Counted from the stretch's first letter, positions 1-8,584 are shown. The stretch is 35,306 nucleotides of DNA from JANSWP01 sp041941305 (GCA_041941305.1 JBGTQJ010000082.1:1-35306); one strand, 5' to 3'. A program made the numbers and translations. The notes: generated by a model not told the origin, from the letters alone.

Positions 1-118
1 CAATCTTTCTGTCGGTTTTTCCGGCTCAATCTTTCTGTCGCATGACAGCATCCCTGTGGCGCAGGAAGGAAAAATTTAAACAAGCTTAAACTAGATATAG
101 ATTGTATTCGAAAATTGT
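1..118. repeat. Window-edge intergenic DNA with short direct repeats
   Basis: No gene is visible. CAATCTTTCTGTCG occurs at 1-14 and again at 27-40 (period 26). CCTGTGGCGCAG at 53-64 nearly matches CCTGTGGCGTAG at 6333-6344, which lies inside a clear hairpin repeat, so this end may hold part of a related dispersed element cut by the window boundary. Confidence 0.4.
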
Positions 119-1138
119 TCATTTTTTTGCTAAAATAATTTCTTCAATGCTTGGCAAAAGCAAGTCTACAAATTCTTTAGAAGCCTTTGATGTAATATGA
201 CAAATATCGTTGAAGTTGGTGCTATTCTTTGTTAAATGTTTCTCCATATCAAAGAAATATATTCCTTCTTGACCTTCGGAGATTATTTTTTTAATAACAT
301 GATTATGAACCACTAAGCCATGAACTACGTTTGCTTCTGCTCCCCAGCTTTCTGTTAAACACAAATGACTTCCATAATCCAGTTTTTTATTCAAAAAAGC
401 TTCTTTAGAGTAATTGTCTACCTGATGATAGGCAAATGTATTGAGCAGCACTGGTATTCCATATTGCTGTGCTCTTTCCAGGATTCTTCGAATATTTTGT
501 TCAAAAGACTCTTTGGTTTTGATGTCTTTTCCATAATGCACCCATTCCGCTTTTGGAAAATGGGTTGGTACATTGCCAGTAATTTTTTTACTCAATTGTA
601 TCCCTATCCATTGCAAACCAAACAAGGTTGTAAAATAATCTTTTGAAGTATTATTGGTGACCAGTGCGATTTCCTTGTACCAGGAAAAGTGCTCGTAATT
701 GGTTTGAAATAATTCAGGAGGGCAATTATTCGCTCTTAATTCATTGATTCCATGGTAGAAAAGCACCAAATCTATTCCCTTAATCTCTCTTTGGTTGATT
801 TTATGATAACTATCCAAGGAAGCATGGGCAGGTTTGGCAAGATTGTAAATTCGGACAGTCTGATTGGTTAAACTGCTTAATCTTTCTTGTAAAATTGGCT
901 GAATATCACTAAAGCCATAAGTGATAACAGAACCTCCTAATATGAGGACATTGAATACTTTTTCGCTATCGTAAATCTTGTCCAGTTTTTTTAATTCGGG
1001 ATAATAGTGATTAACAATTTCTGAAGGCTTGAAAAAAGGAGTCTTAAAATAAAACGCAAAATAGGACCTGAATACTATTTCAAGCAGGAGCACTAAAATC
1101 AATAAAATCGAAAAATAGCCTATAATTTTTTTCCACAT
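119..1138 (-). CDS. Membrane-anchored SGNH/GDSL-hydrolase-like protein
   Basis: 339 residues starting at ATG. Residues 4-24 form one hydrophobic N-terminal segment, so the rest is probably an extracytoplasmic domain tethered to the inner membrane. The SGNH blocks are recognisable: block I as LILGGSVITYG with the candidate nucleophile S70 (GGS instead of GDS), block III as YHGINEL with N132, and block V as DICH with D311 and H314, the expected Asp-x-x-His pair. Such proteins are esterases or acyl-/acetyl-transfer accessory enzymes acting on polysaccharides or lipids, but the substrate cannot be read from the sequence. The gene is divergent from the acyl-CoA ligase gene, with 145 bp between the starts. 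No partner gene is visible to the left within the window. The family call is reasonably firm; catalytic activity is inferred from the motifs. Confidence 0.75.
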   Translation of the reverse strand: MWKKIIGYFSILLILVLLLEIVFRSYFAFYFKTPFFKPSEIVNHYYPELKKLDKIYDSEKVFNVLILGGSVITYGFSDIQPILQERLSSLTNQTVRIYNLAKPAHASLDSYHKINQREIKGIDLVLFYHGINELRANNCPPELFQTNYEHFSWYKEIALVTNNTSKDYFTTLFGLQWIGIQLSKKITGNVPTHFPKAEWVHYGKDIKTKESFEQNIRRILERAQQYGIPVLLNTFAYHQVDNYSKEAFLNKKLDYGSHLCLTESWGAEANVVHGLVVHNHVIKKIISEGQEGIYFFDMEKHLTKNSTNFNDICHITSKASKEFVDLLLPSIEEIILAKK

Positions 1139-1283
1139 CCCGGCAAAGGTGGAGAAGAAGTCAAATATTTCAAAAATCTTTATCGCCTGATTGCCTCAAA
1201 AATTTTCCTATTTTTATCCTTGTCAAACAAAAAATTTAGAAATATTTCCACTTTTACAAATCAACAATTTTACCAATAACATT

Positions 1284-2945
1284 ATGAGCGAACAACGTCC
1301 CTGGTTGAAAAACTATCCAAAAGGAATTCCCGCTAACATTGATGAGCATGCCTACCCTAATCTCGTGGCACTAATTGAAGAAACCTTTCAAAAATATGCT
1401 AAGCAGCCTGCTTTTTCCTGCATGGGAAAAGAATTGACTTTTGAAAAAATTGACAAAATGTCCAGGGATTTTGGAGCTTACCTTTACTCCCGAGGTTTAA
1501 AACCTGGTGATAAGATTGCGTTGATGATGCCCAATATGTTGCAATATCCAATTGCCTTATTTGGAGCCTTGCGAGCTGGAATTACCGTTGTCAATACCAA
1601 TCCATTGTATACGCCCCGTGAAATGCACCATCAATTCACAGATTCAGGAACCAAGGCTATTGTGATTTGCGAAAACTTTGCCGCCAATCTGGAGAAAATT
1701 ATCAATGATACTAACATTGAAACAGTCATTGTAACCAGCATTGGAGAATTACTGGGTGCAGTAAAAGGAAGAATGGTGAATATGGTGGTGCGAAATGTAA
1801 AACGGATGGTTCCCAAATTCAATATTCCTAATTCAGTGACTTTCAAGGATGCACTAAGACAGGGCAAGAAATTTACAATCCCTGAATTTGAAAATACTTC
1901 GGACAGAGTCATATTGTTGCAATACACAGGAGGTACCACCGGAGTCGCCAAAGGTGCTATGCTTACCAATCGCAATCTAGTCGCCAATATGCAGCAAATT
2001 CGCTCCATTATGATGCCCTATTTGGAGGATGGGAAAGAGATTGCCTTATCTCCACTTCCTATGTATCACATTTTTGCTTTTTCTACCAATTGTCTCGCAC
2101 TGATGAGTGTGGGTGCATTGAATGTATTGATTGTTAATCCAAGGGAATTGGGGAGTATCGTAAAGGAATTTGTTAAATACAAGATTACATTAATGACTGG
2201 TGTGAATACGCTATTCAATGGACTCATCAATAATAAAGCTTTCAAAGCACTGGATTTCAGTAGTTTAAAATTTTCAGTTGGAGGAGGAATGGCAGTTCAA
2301 AGAGCAGTTGCAGAATCCTGGCATTCAATCACCGGATCTCCATTAGTGGAAGGCTTCGGTATGACAGAATCCTCCCCTGTAGCTAGTTGCAATCCTATAG
2401 ATGGTAGTGGCAAAATTGGTTCCATTGGCATGCCCGTTCCCTCTACAGATATGCGCATTGTCGATGAGGAAGGTAAGCCACTTCCAGTAGGTGAGGTAGG
2501 CGAAATCCAAATAAAGGGACCTCAAGTCATGAAGGGTTACTACAATCGCCCGGCAGCTACTGAGGAAACCATTAAAGAAGGATGGCTTTGCACAGGAGAT
2601 ATCGGAAAAATGCATGATGACGGCTATTTTCAAATTGTAGATCGCAAAAAAGATATGATTTTGGTCTCCGGCTTTAATGTCTATCCAAACGAAATTGAAG
2701 ATGTAGTAGCCGCCCATCCAAAAGTCATGGAGGTTGCAGCGATTGGAGTACCAGACCAAAAGTCAGGTGAGGTAGTGAAGTTATTCATAGTCAAAAAAGA
2801 TAAGTCATTAAAAGAAGATGAGATAATTCAATATTGCCGTGAAAATATGACAGGTTACAAAGTCCCCAAACAGATAGAATTCAGGAAAGAACTGCCTAAA
2901 TCCAATGTGGGAAAGATTTTAAGAAGAATGCTAAGGGAAACTTGA
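1284..2945 (+). CDS. fadD: Long-chain-fatty-acid-CoA ligase (AMP-forming)
   Basis: 553 residues from the ATG at 1284. An in-frame codon at 1191 would add 31 residues that do not resemble the family, so I chose the ATG. It activates fatty acids to acyl-CoA through an acyl-adenylate, in the cytoplasm or at the membrane face. ANL-superfamily motifs are all present: the P-loop-like YTGGTTGVAKGAM at about residues 214-226, the A5 motif GFGMTESSP, GWLCTGD, the hinge region DRKKDMILVSGFNVYP, and the C-terminal catalytic lysine in PKSNVGKILRR. Length is typical of FadD-type enzymes. The gene stands alone and converges with the response regulator gene, with only 3 bp between stop codons. The enzyme class is secure; the exact chain-length preference is not. 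Confidence 0.92.
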   Translation: MSEQRPWLKNYPKGIPANIDEHAYPNLVALIEETFQKYAKQPAFSCMGKELTFEKIDKMSRDFGAYLYSRGLKPGDKIALMMPNMLQYPIALFGALRAGITVVNTNPLYTPREMHHQFTDSGTKAIVICENFAANLEKIINDTNIETVIVTSIGELLGAVKGRMVNMVVRNVKRMVPKFNIPNSVTFKDALRQGKKFTIPEFENTSDRVILLQYTGGTTGVAKGAMLTNRNLVANMQQIRSIMMPYLEDGKEIALSPLPMYHIFAFSTNCLALMSVGALNVLIVNPRELGSIVKEFVKYKITLMTGVNTLFNGLINNKAFKALDFSSLKFSVGGGMAVQRAVAESWHSITGSPLVEGFGMTESSPVASCNPIDGSGKIGSIGMPVPSTDMRIVDEEGKPLPVGEVGEIQIKGPQVMKGYYNRPAATEETIKEGWLCTGDIGKMHDDGYFQIVDRKKDMILVSGFNVYPNEIEDVVAAHPKVMEVAAIGVPDQKSGEVVKLFIVKKDKSLKEDEIIQYCRENMTGYKVPKQIEFRKELPKSNVGKILRRMLRET

Positions 2946-2948
2946 TAC

Positions 2949-3644
2949 CTAAGTTAAAAACCGAAACCCTACTCCGTGGATGTTTTCAATTTTTAAACTT
3001 TCATCTTGTTTCAAATACTTTCTCAATCTCGAAATAAACACATCCAGGCTTCGTCCTAAAAAATAATCATCTTCCCCCCAAAGCGTTTCCAAAATATCAG
3101 AGCGCTTTAGCACCTTATTTTGGTTATTGGCAAAGTAATTCAACAAATCTGCTTCTTTTTGAGTCAGGGTTTTTGTTTGATCACCAAAAGTAAGTGCAAG
3201 ATTGCTATGGTCAAATTCATATTGCCCAAGTCGGTATTTGGAAACAGAAATGGGAGCAATAATTTTGCTTCGACGGAGAAATATTTCAATTTTCAGAATC
3301 AATTCCTCAATGCTAAATGGCTTGGTGATGTAATCATCCCCTCCAAGTCGCAAGCCACGTATTTTGTCTTCTTTTAAAGACTTTGCAGTCAGAAAAATAA
3401 TGGGCACTTCTGAATTGTAGTTCCGAATTTCCTGAGCAATGGTAAAGCCATCAATGTGTGGCAACATAACATCCAGGATGCAAAGGTCAAAAGTAGTTTC
3501 TTTTAATACCTCAAGTGCTTCCTTGCCATCAGTGCAGTGAGTTATTTGGTAACCTTGTAATTCGAGATTATCACGGGTTACAAATCCCAGGCTTTCGTCA
3601 TCTTCCACATAAAGGAGATGTGCTTTCGCTTCGATTTGGTTCAT
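2949..3644 (-). CDS. rprY: OmpR/PhoB-family response regulator (RprY-like)
   Basis: 231 residues from the ATG at 3644; an ATG at 3680 would add 12 residues (MNHQYSRLKTPN) before the receiver begins, so the shorter start is preferred but not proven. The N-terminal receiver has the acidic pocket (YVEDDES), the phospho-acceptor Asp in LCILDVMLP (residue 58 of this form), the switch Thr in FLTAKS and the Lys in DDYITKPF. The C-terminal winged helix ends with the typical RGRS-like segment GRSLDVFISRLRKYL and NIHGVGFRF. It lies directly downstream of a sensor kinase on the same strand, separated by a fold-back repeat at 3700-3760. The pair resembles RprX/RprY of Bacteroides in architecture and kinase N-terminus; the symbol is by similarity from memory and the target genes are unknown. 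Confidence 0.85.
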   Translation of the reverse strand: MNQIEAKAHLLYVEDDESLGFVTRDNLELQGYQITHCTDGKEALEVLKETTFDLCILDVMLPHIDGFTIAQEIRNYNSEVPIIFLTAKSLKEDKIRGLRLGGDDYITKPFSIEELILKIEIFLRRSKIIAPISVSKYRLGQYEFDHSNLALTFGDQTKTLTQKEADLLNYFANNQNKVLKRSDILETLWGEDDYFLGRSLDVFISRLRKYLKQDESLKIENIHGVGFRFLT

Positions 3645-3699
3645 ATTTGGTGTTTTCAACCTAGAATATTGATGGTTCATGTATTGTGTAAAGTATCAT

Positions 3700-3760
3700 G
3701 GGTTGTTTGTTGTGGGTTGTGAGATTTGAATTAAAAATCCAACCCCTAACCTACAACTCA
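3700..3760. repeat. Fold-back element built on GGGTTGT words
   Basis: Left arm at 3700-3723 repeats GGGTTGT/TTGTTGT/GGGTTGT; the right arm at 3739-3760 carries complementary words (CCAACCCC, AACCTACAAC). It fills the space between the kinase stop codon and the regulator start, so it would form an imperfect hairpin in the shared transcript. One of several word-repeat fold-backs in the window. Confidence 0.5.
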
Positions 3761-3761
3761 A

Positions 3762-5027
3762 TTATATCAATAATGAAATTGTCGTGCCTTCCCCTGGTTC
3801 ACTATCCAATTGGACTTTCCATCCATGAGCATTGCAAATGTTTTTGATGTAAAAAAGACCTAAGCCAAAACCTTTTACATTGTGTACATTGCCAGTTGGC
3901 ACCCGATAAAATTTCTTAAAAACTTTATTTTGATGTTCTTTCCCAATTCCAATTCCTTTATCTACAATTTTCAATAATATGCCGTTTGTACCATGATCCT
4001 CTGTGGAAACAGCAATTTCTGGCGCCTCTTTGCAATACTTGATAGCATTGTCTAACAAATTGTAAAAAATGTTGGTGAGGTGCAATTTATCAGCTTTTAT
4101 AGTTGGGTTTGTGGCTCCCAATTGGCAAAGTAACTCCCCTCCAGCTTTCTCTACCTTCAACTTGGCACTTTCCAAAATATTCTCCAACAAGTTATGCAAA
4201 TCTGTTTTCTCCAGATTCAACTTAAAGTTGTCTCGTTCAATTTTTGCCAATTGCAACACCTTTTCAACCTGGTTATTGAGGCGATTGTTTTGCTCTTTAA
4301 TGATATGTGCATATTGGTGCAAGCGCTTGTCCTTCTGAATTTCGGGGTTATTCAGAAAAACGTCTGAGGATATTTTAATGGTCGAAATCGGCGTCTTGAA
4401 TTCATGCGTCATGTTATTGATAAAATCTTTCTGCATTTCAGAAAGCCGCTTTTGACGCAAAATCACAAAAATGGAGTAGAGAAAAAACAGAAGTGTAATA
4501 CCCAGGATTGCAGCAAAAACAATGGTCAATCGCATGCTATTGAACAAATGACTTGTGCGTTCTGGAAATCGCACACCAAAATAATAGGTAAATTCATTGT
4601 ATATAGGCAAGCCCTCCGTCGGTTCAAAAACCGTGGAATCTTGTGTGGGGGAATAATTTATCAAGCCTCCAAATAACATATCATTGGTCTCGCAATCATA
4701 AATGCTGTATTCAGCAATTTCCGTTAGTCCCACCTCTTGTAATTCCTTTCTTAGAAAATAATCCAAATTATTTGCATCGATGACGTCATTGATATTGACC
4801 ACATAATAATTGGATGAAACCTGCTTGATGATATCAAAGGTCGGAAGGGATTTTCCCATTTTCTCAAACCCCTTGGCTACATTTTGCAATGCTATCACCA
4901 CCTTTTCATGAAATTCCTGTTCTTGCACATCCCAGGTTCTGTTGAGCAAATAAACTTGCAACACAATGACTCCAATGATAGCCATCATTCCAAACAAGAC
5001 CACCCGTATGATTGTGCTATTTTTCAT
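3762..5027 (-). CDS. rprX: Sensor histidine kinase (RprX-like)
   Basis: 421 residues from ATG. Topology: TM1 at about 7-28, a periplasmic sensor region of about 135 residues, TM2 at about 166-190, then a short linker without an obvious HAMP and the catalytic core. The H-box is NNMTHEFKTPIS with H208 as phospho-acceptor. The N-box is NIFYNLLDNAIKY, the G1 box DKGIGIG and the G2 box GFGLGLFYIK. It would autophosphorylate in response to an envelope signal and pass phosphate to the OmpR-type regulator encoded just downstream. The two genes are 81-117 bp apart depending on which regulator start is used, and are probably co-transcribed. No ligand can be inferred from the periplasmic region. Confidence 0.88.
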   Translation of the reverse strand: MKNSTIIRVVLFGMMAIIGVIVLQVYLLNRTWDVQEQEFHEKVVIALQNVAKGFEKMGKSLPTFDIIKQVSSNYYVVNINDVIDANNLDYFLRKELQEVGLTEIAEYSIYDCETNDMLFGGLINYSPTQDSTVFEPTEGLPIYNEFTYYFGVRFPERTSHLFNSMRLTIVFAAILGITLLFFLYSIFVILRQKRLSEMQKDFINNMTHEFKTPISTIKISSDVFLNNPEIQKDKRLHQYAHIIKEQNNRLNNQVEKVLQLAKIERDNFKLNLEKTDLHNLLENILESAKLKVEKAGGELLCQLGATNPTIKADKLHLTNIFYNLLDNAIKYCKEAPEIAVSTEDHGTNGILLKIVDKGIGIGKEHQNKVFKKFYRVPTGNVHNVKGFGLGLFYIKNICNAHGWKVQLDSEPGEGTTISLLI

Positions 5028-5249
5028 TTAGATTTTTAAACTGCAATTGTGTACCTGTATGACCTATCAATTTTAGTAAAAATAGGTTTTGAATGTTGTT
5101 CTTTTTTGCAATCAAAATAGGTTAATTGCCTAAAGACCAGCAATGTAGCTAGGAAATGAGAAAGCAGCAAAAAGCTTAACAGCCTATTAACAAAAAAGAG
5201 ATATGAAATTTAAACAGGATGAATTAAAGGCGATGTGCTTGGACATAAA

Positions 5250-5310
5250 TGCCTTGTAACGGTTAAGCCATCCTCAGGGGAGTCCCTGTGGGAAAGGCTT
5301 GGTTAGCAGT
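5250..5310. repeat. Imperfect hairpin with GTCCC-TTGGGAAA-type core
   Basis: AAGCC ... GGCTT arms enclose CAGGGGAGTCCCTG; the core AGTCCCTGTGGGAAAGGCT at 5281-5299 recurs in variant form at 19164-19183 (minus orientation) and 29708-29727. It lies just downstream of the NarL-type regulator stop codon. The rest of the 283-bp gap (5028-5310) is AT-rich and shows no gene. Confidence 0.5.
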
Positions 5311-5958
5311 TTAATTAACCATTGAGACATAATACCTTACCAGTCCTGCTGTGTTTTTGGCATTCAACTTTTGAAGCAAATTGCGCCGATGAGTGTCAAC
5401 CGTTCTGGGACTGATATACAGCATGTTTGCAATTTCCTTATTGGTCATTTCTTCAGCAATGCATTTCAAAATTTCCATTTCACGAGTGGTCAGGGTATGG
5501 GTTATATTATCAACGGCAAATTTGTTGACAGGCTGTCGAAGGTTGGTGACAAGTGTTTGGAATATTTCAGGAGAGAAATAAACATTACCAGAATAAATTG
5601 TTTTTACGGCTTTGGTAATTTCATCAGCAACTACATCTTTTTTGACAAAGCCCATGGCACCAGCATGGACAACTTCCAACAATCTTTTCTCATCTTCATC
5701 TCCGGTCACAGCTAAAATTTTCACATCGGGATTCAATTGCCGTAAAGCCGCTGAAAGTTCGACACCGTTCATATTAGGCATCAGTATATCTGTTATGACC
5801 ACATCCAGATCAAATTCCCGATATTTATTCAATGCCTCTTTTCCATCAGATGCGGTTGTAACTAAATGAAGATCTTCACAATTTCTCAACACTACAGACA
5901 ATCCCATGCGAAACAATTGATTGTCCTCTACCAGCATAACTTTTATACGCTCTGCCAT
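5311..5958 (-). CDS. NarL/FixJ (LuxR-HTH) family response regulator
   Basis: 215 residues. The receiver has VEDNQLFR at the start, the phospho-acceptor D57 in VVITDILMP and the conserved Lys in GFVKKD. The C-terminal LuxR helix-turn-helix occupies about residues 148-205: LTTREMEILKCIAEEMTNKE is the scaffold helix pair and SPRTVDTHRRNLLQKL the recognition helix. It has no adjacent cognate kinase; the kinase to its left on the same strand belongs to the OmpR-type pair and is separated by 283 bp with a hairpin repeat, so this is an orphan in the window. A TATATTTG box at 6071-6078 upstream could drive it. Confidence 0.9.
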   Translation of the reverse strand: MAERIKVMLVEDNQLFRMGLSVVLRNCEDLHLVTTASDGKEALNKYREFDLDVVITDILMPNMNGVELSAALRQLNPDVKILAVTGDEDEKRLLEVVHAGAMGFVKKDVVADEITKAVKTIYSGNVYFSPEIFQTLVTNLRQPVNKFAVDNITHTLTTREMEILKCIAEEMTNKEIANMLYISPRTVDTHRRNLLQKLNAKNTAGLVRYYVSMVN

Positions 5959-6040
5959 ATAATTCTTTTTTGAGTAAGATACCAGTTTTGGCCTTTAAGG
6001 AAAAACAAAAGTGATCAATCAAGGCTCTTCACAAAGTCCT

Positions 6041-6101
6041 GATAATCAATAAATCAATTAATACAAAAAGCAAATATATCAATTTCAATTGATTGATGTT
6101 C
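6041..6101. repeat. Fold-back element built on ATCAAT words
   Basis: The left arm at 6041-6060 (AATCAATAAATCAATT) is matched by AATTGATTGATG in the right arm at 6081-6101, with mismatches. The loop contains the minus-strand TATATTTG box, so a cruciform here would touch the promoter of the NarL-type regulator. Confidence 0.4.
6071..6078 (-). promoter_or_regulatory. Bacteroidota -7 box (TATATTTG) for the NarL-type regulator
   Basis: Perfect match to TAnnTTTG on the minus strand. TTTG of a possible -33 box (CAAA at 6101-6104 on the plus strand) is 22 bp away, slightly more than the usual 19-21. Transcription would start about 105 nt before the ATG at 5958. Inferred from motif only. Confidence 0.4.
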
Positions 6102-6303
6102 AAAAAATTGAACGCAACTATTCATGTTTATTCTAAATAAATGAGGGGGAAATTAGGAAGTGCTTGTTTTAGGTGGATGCTTGCTGCTTTGCAAAATAAC
6201 GGAAAAATTTTGATTGAAGGGAGTTCTTTTACAGATAAGATGAAATTTGAAAGGAATACAACCCATTTTATTTTTTTGATTCTATTAAATAGATATAACT
6301 AAG

Positions 6304-6439
6304 GCAAGTTGCGAATAATAATCCCCGCCGTTCCTGTGGCGTAGCTCGAAGGGCTTATAGTGGAGAAACAGCCTGTTTCTCCACTATAAGCCCTCGTGGG
6401 CGCAGCTTTGCTGCACTAACTTTGATTGTTCGCAACCTG
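6304..6439. repeat. Intergenic hairpin element with 21-bp perfect stem
   Basis: Perfect inverted repeat 6350-6370 / 6374-6394 with a 3-nt spacer, bounded by a second near-perfect inverted pair, CAAGTTGCGAA at 6305-6315 and TTCGCAACCTG at 6429-6439. Between them lies CCTGTGGCGTAGCTCGAAGG. Partial relatives are at 31729-31820 (GCAAGTT...CAATAAT and GCTCGAAGG) and 53-64. The nested boundaries suggest a small mobile or amplified non-coding element without a transposase. Confidence 0.65.
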
Positions 6440-6672
6440 AATCAACTACTTCTTTCAAAGTATCTTAAACGACGTATTGATTAGGCAAGCATTTTTGAAA
6501 TATCCGCGACAGTAATTATTGTAGACATGGTTACTATATACTTTTTTTGAAATATTGAGTAGCTCTTATTATTTTCAGACCAAAATCATCAAAATACCTT
6601 TTCACCCGGAAACGGTTTTGAAATTATCTTCATCATTCATAATTCCAAAATCGTCAATCAACAATCTACATT

Positions 6673-8346
6673 ATGCTAAAACTTCAACACCTGTTATTAC
6701 TTTCCACATTTTTCCTTTTTGGAATTAGCATCAATGCACAATCCGACTTCCAAAAAGTTTATACTCTTCTCCAAACCAAATGTGCCAATGCATCTTGTCA
6801 TGGCGGTGCCAATCCACAAGGCAATCTTGATTTAGGAGCCAACTTAACATCTGTTTTTAATAGCCTTGTCAATAAAGCGCCCACAAATCCGGCAGCTGCG
6901 GCAAAAGGACAATTGCTGGTACAGCCCGGAAGACCGGACTTAAGTTACCTTTTAAGAAAAGTTGCATACGACGATTGGGATGATTATTACGAATCATTGG
7001 AAGTCGCAGAGGGCAATCAAATGCCTCCTGGAGCATTGCCAGATTTACAAAAACACGAAGTGGAATTAATTCGCCAATGGATTTTGCATGGCGCTGCCTT
7101 CAATTCAAATGAAGTCGACACCGATATTTTGGAAGCGTATTATACTTCAGGTGGCTTGGATTTTGTGGAACGTCCAGATCCTCCTTTAGCAGGAGAAGGC
7201 TTTCAATTGCGTTTTGGACCTATCTTTCTGGCGCCTAATGAAGAAATTGAATATTTCAGATATTTCGATCCTGAATTGCCGGACAATGTTGAAGTACACA
7301 CGATTGATATGAATATGAATGATGAGTCACATCATTTTCTTTTGTATGAACTGGATCTGAACGCCCCTGTCCCTGGCTGGGGTTTGATTAATATTAATGA
7401 GGCATTTGGGATAGATATGGGAGATGAGAACATGGTAGCCGGGTGGCAATTACCTCATGAATGGAAACTTCCACAACACACTGCCTATTTCTGGGATGAA
7501 AACACCAGATTGAATTTGAATTTCCACATCAAGAATTACAGCGCTTCTGCCATTCTTCCCGGAGATGTCTATCTAAATGTTTATACGCAGGAATCTGGAA
7601 CAGCCCAGGAACGAATGTATGCTCAGTTATTCCCTATAGGTGCTACCAGCGGCAATAACCTGGTCATTCCAAACGGTGGAAATGAAATTACCATTACAGA
7701 TGCCATTAAGACCAATAGTTCTTATCCCATTTATATTTGGTCCTTATCTTCGCACACCCACCAAACAGGAACAGATTACGACATTTATTTACGAGAATGG
7801 AACGGCTCAAAAGGCGATCAGATTTATGAAGGCTTTTTCAATTTTGACTACACATTTAATCAGGGCTTTTTTGACTGGGAGCATCCTCCTATCCGAAATT
7901 TTGAGGAGCCTCTATTTGTAGATTTACAAAAAGGATTAATCCACGAAGCCAAATATATCAATGACACAGATGATTATCTCTACTGGGGTGTAACCACAGA
8001 GGATGAAATGATGCTGTTTTATGTACATTATACTTTAAATGCAGTTACAGATACTGAGGAGATCGAAAATGAAGCAAGCATTGCAAACTCTTTTAGCGTC
8101 AGTCCAAATCCATTTAGTGATTTCACAAATATCCATTACCAATTGAGACATGCAGCGGAGGTGCGTCTTGAAATTTTTGATGTTCTCGGTAATCACATTT
8201 CAACCATTTTGGATCAAACCCAATCCCCCGGTTTTTACAATCAAGAATTTCGACCTGAACGTGGTATAGCCAATGGATTGTATGTCGCTCGTTTGAGTAT
8301 AGACGGAACTGTATTTGCTAAAAAATTCTCCTATTTGGGTAAATAA
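6673..8346 (+). CDS. T9SS-exported cytochrome c / copper type II monooxygenase-like protein
   Basis: 557 residues with a Sec signal peptide (about 1-22, ending INAQ). Residues 25-140 resemble a planctomycete-type cytochrome c domain, but the haem motif is CANASCH (C37, C42, H43), a CX4CH spacing instead of CX2CH; NQMPPG could supply a methionine ligand. Residues 150-460 resemble the two PHM-type beta-sandwich lobes of ascorbate-dependent copper monooxygenases. Candidate ligands are H220-H221 (DESHHFLLYEL) and a His in LNLNFHIKN for one copper, and H361-x-H363 (SSHTHQTG) plus M446/M447 for the other. Residues 480-557 form a T9SS type A sorting domain (SVSPNPFSD, EIFDVLGN, GLYVARL), so it is probably cell-surface or secreted. 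Family logic suggests oxidation of an organic substrate with electrons passed through haem; that is inference. Confidence 0.75.
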   Translation: MLKLQHLLLLSTFFLFGISINAQSDFQKVYTLLQTKCANASCHGGANPQGNLDLGANLTSVFNSLVNKAPTNPAAAAKGQLLVQPGRPDLSYLLRKVAYDDWDDYYESLEVAEGNQMPPGALPDLQKHEVELIRQWILHGAAFNSNEVDTDILEAYYTSGGLDFVERPDPPLAGEGFQLRFGPIFLAPNEEIEYFRYFDPELPDNVEVHTIDMNMNDESHHFLLYELDLNAPVPGWGLININEAFGIDMGDENMVAGWQLPHEWKLPQHTAYFWDENTRLNLNFHIKNYSASAILPGDVYLNVYTQESGTAQERMYAQLFPIGATSGNNLVIPNGGNEITITDAIKTNSSYPIYIWSLSSHTHQTGTDYDIYLREWNGSKGDQIYEGFFNFDYTFNQGFFDWEHPPIRNFEEPLFVDLQKGLIHEAKYINDTDDYLYWGVTTEDEMMLFYVHYTLNAVTDTEEIENEASIANSFSVSPNPFSDFTNIHYQLRHAAEVRLEIFDVLGNHISTILDQTQSPGFYNQEFRPERGIANGLYVARLSIDGTVFAKKFSYLGK

Positions 8347-8380
8347 TATATAGGGGTTGTATCATGCCAAAGGCATCCAC

Positions 8381-8499
8381 GCCGGGCCAACGGCGAAAAA
8401 CAATAATTTATGGAGGCACTCATTTTTAAATTTTTGCAAGCAAAAATTTAAAAATGAGTGCCTCCATAGAATTTTCTTCGGCGGGTTTAGCCGCCGAAG
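8381..8499. repeat. Intergenic fold-back with 29-bp perfect stem plus flanking small hairpin
   Basis: 8409-8437 is the exact reverse complement of 8440-8468, with only 2 nt between the arms (the physical loop would open wider). Just downstream 8476-8484 (CTTCGGCGG) pairs with 8491-8499 (CCGCCGAAG), and CGCCG...CGGCG lies just upstream. It is located between two T9SS-cargo genes and contains no ORF of note. Confidence 0.75.
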
Positions 8500-8537
8500 A
8501 TCTTATAAGACAACCTACATACTCAAGATATTGAAAG

Positions 8538-8570
8538 GCACGGTTTTCCCTAACCGTGCTACTTTTTTTT
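8538..8570 (+). terminator. Rho-independent terminator-like hairpin
   Basis: GCACGGTT (8538-8545) pairs with AACCGTGC (8552-8559) around a 6-nt loop and is followed by TACTTTTTTTT. It would end the cytochrome/copper protein transcript. Oddly, it ends only 14 nt before the next ATG at 8585; TACTTTTT there could alternatively act as a -7-like box for that gene. Confidence 0.6.
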
Positions 8571-8584
8571 GAAAACATATCCTT

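Larger units (their letters stand above)
5959..6672. other. 714-bp intergenic region with two repeat structures
   Basis: No convincing coding sequence. It holds a fold-back of ATCAAT words (6041-6101), a TATATTTG box on the minus strand, the 135-bp hairpin element at 6304-6439, and AT-rich DNA leading to the cytochrome gene. TATACTTTTTTTG at 6537-6549 might be a weak plus-strand promoter box for that gene. Confidence 0.6.

Noticed and set aside
1191..1283. N-terminal extension of the acyl-CoA ligase from an upstream in-frame start
   Set aside because: The extra 31 residues are Phe/Asn-rich translation of AT-rich promoter DNA and are not family-like; the ATG at 1284 fits homologues.
5028..5310. 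18-codon plus-strand ORF beginning MKFKQDELKAM
   Set aside because: Very short, no similarity, and ends in the hairpin repeat.
8357..8572. 71-codon ORF in the gap before the FG-GAP gene
   Set aside because: It is a translation of the palindromic hairpins; no coding character.
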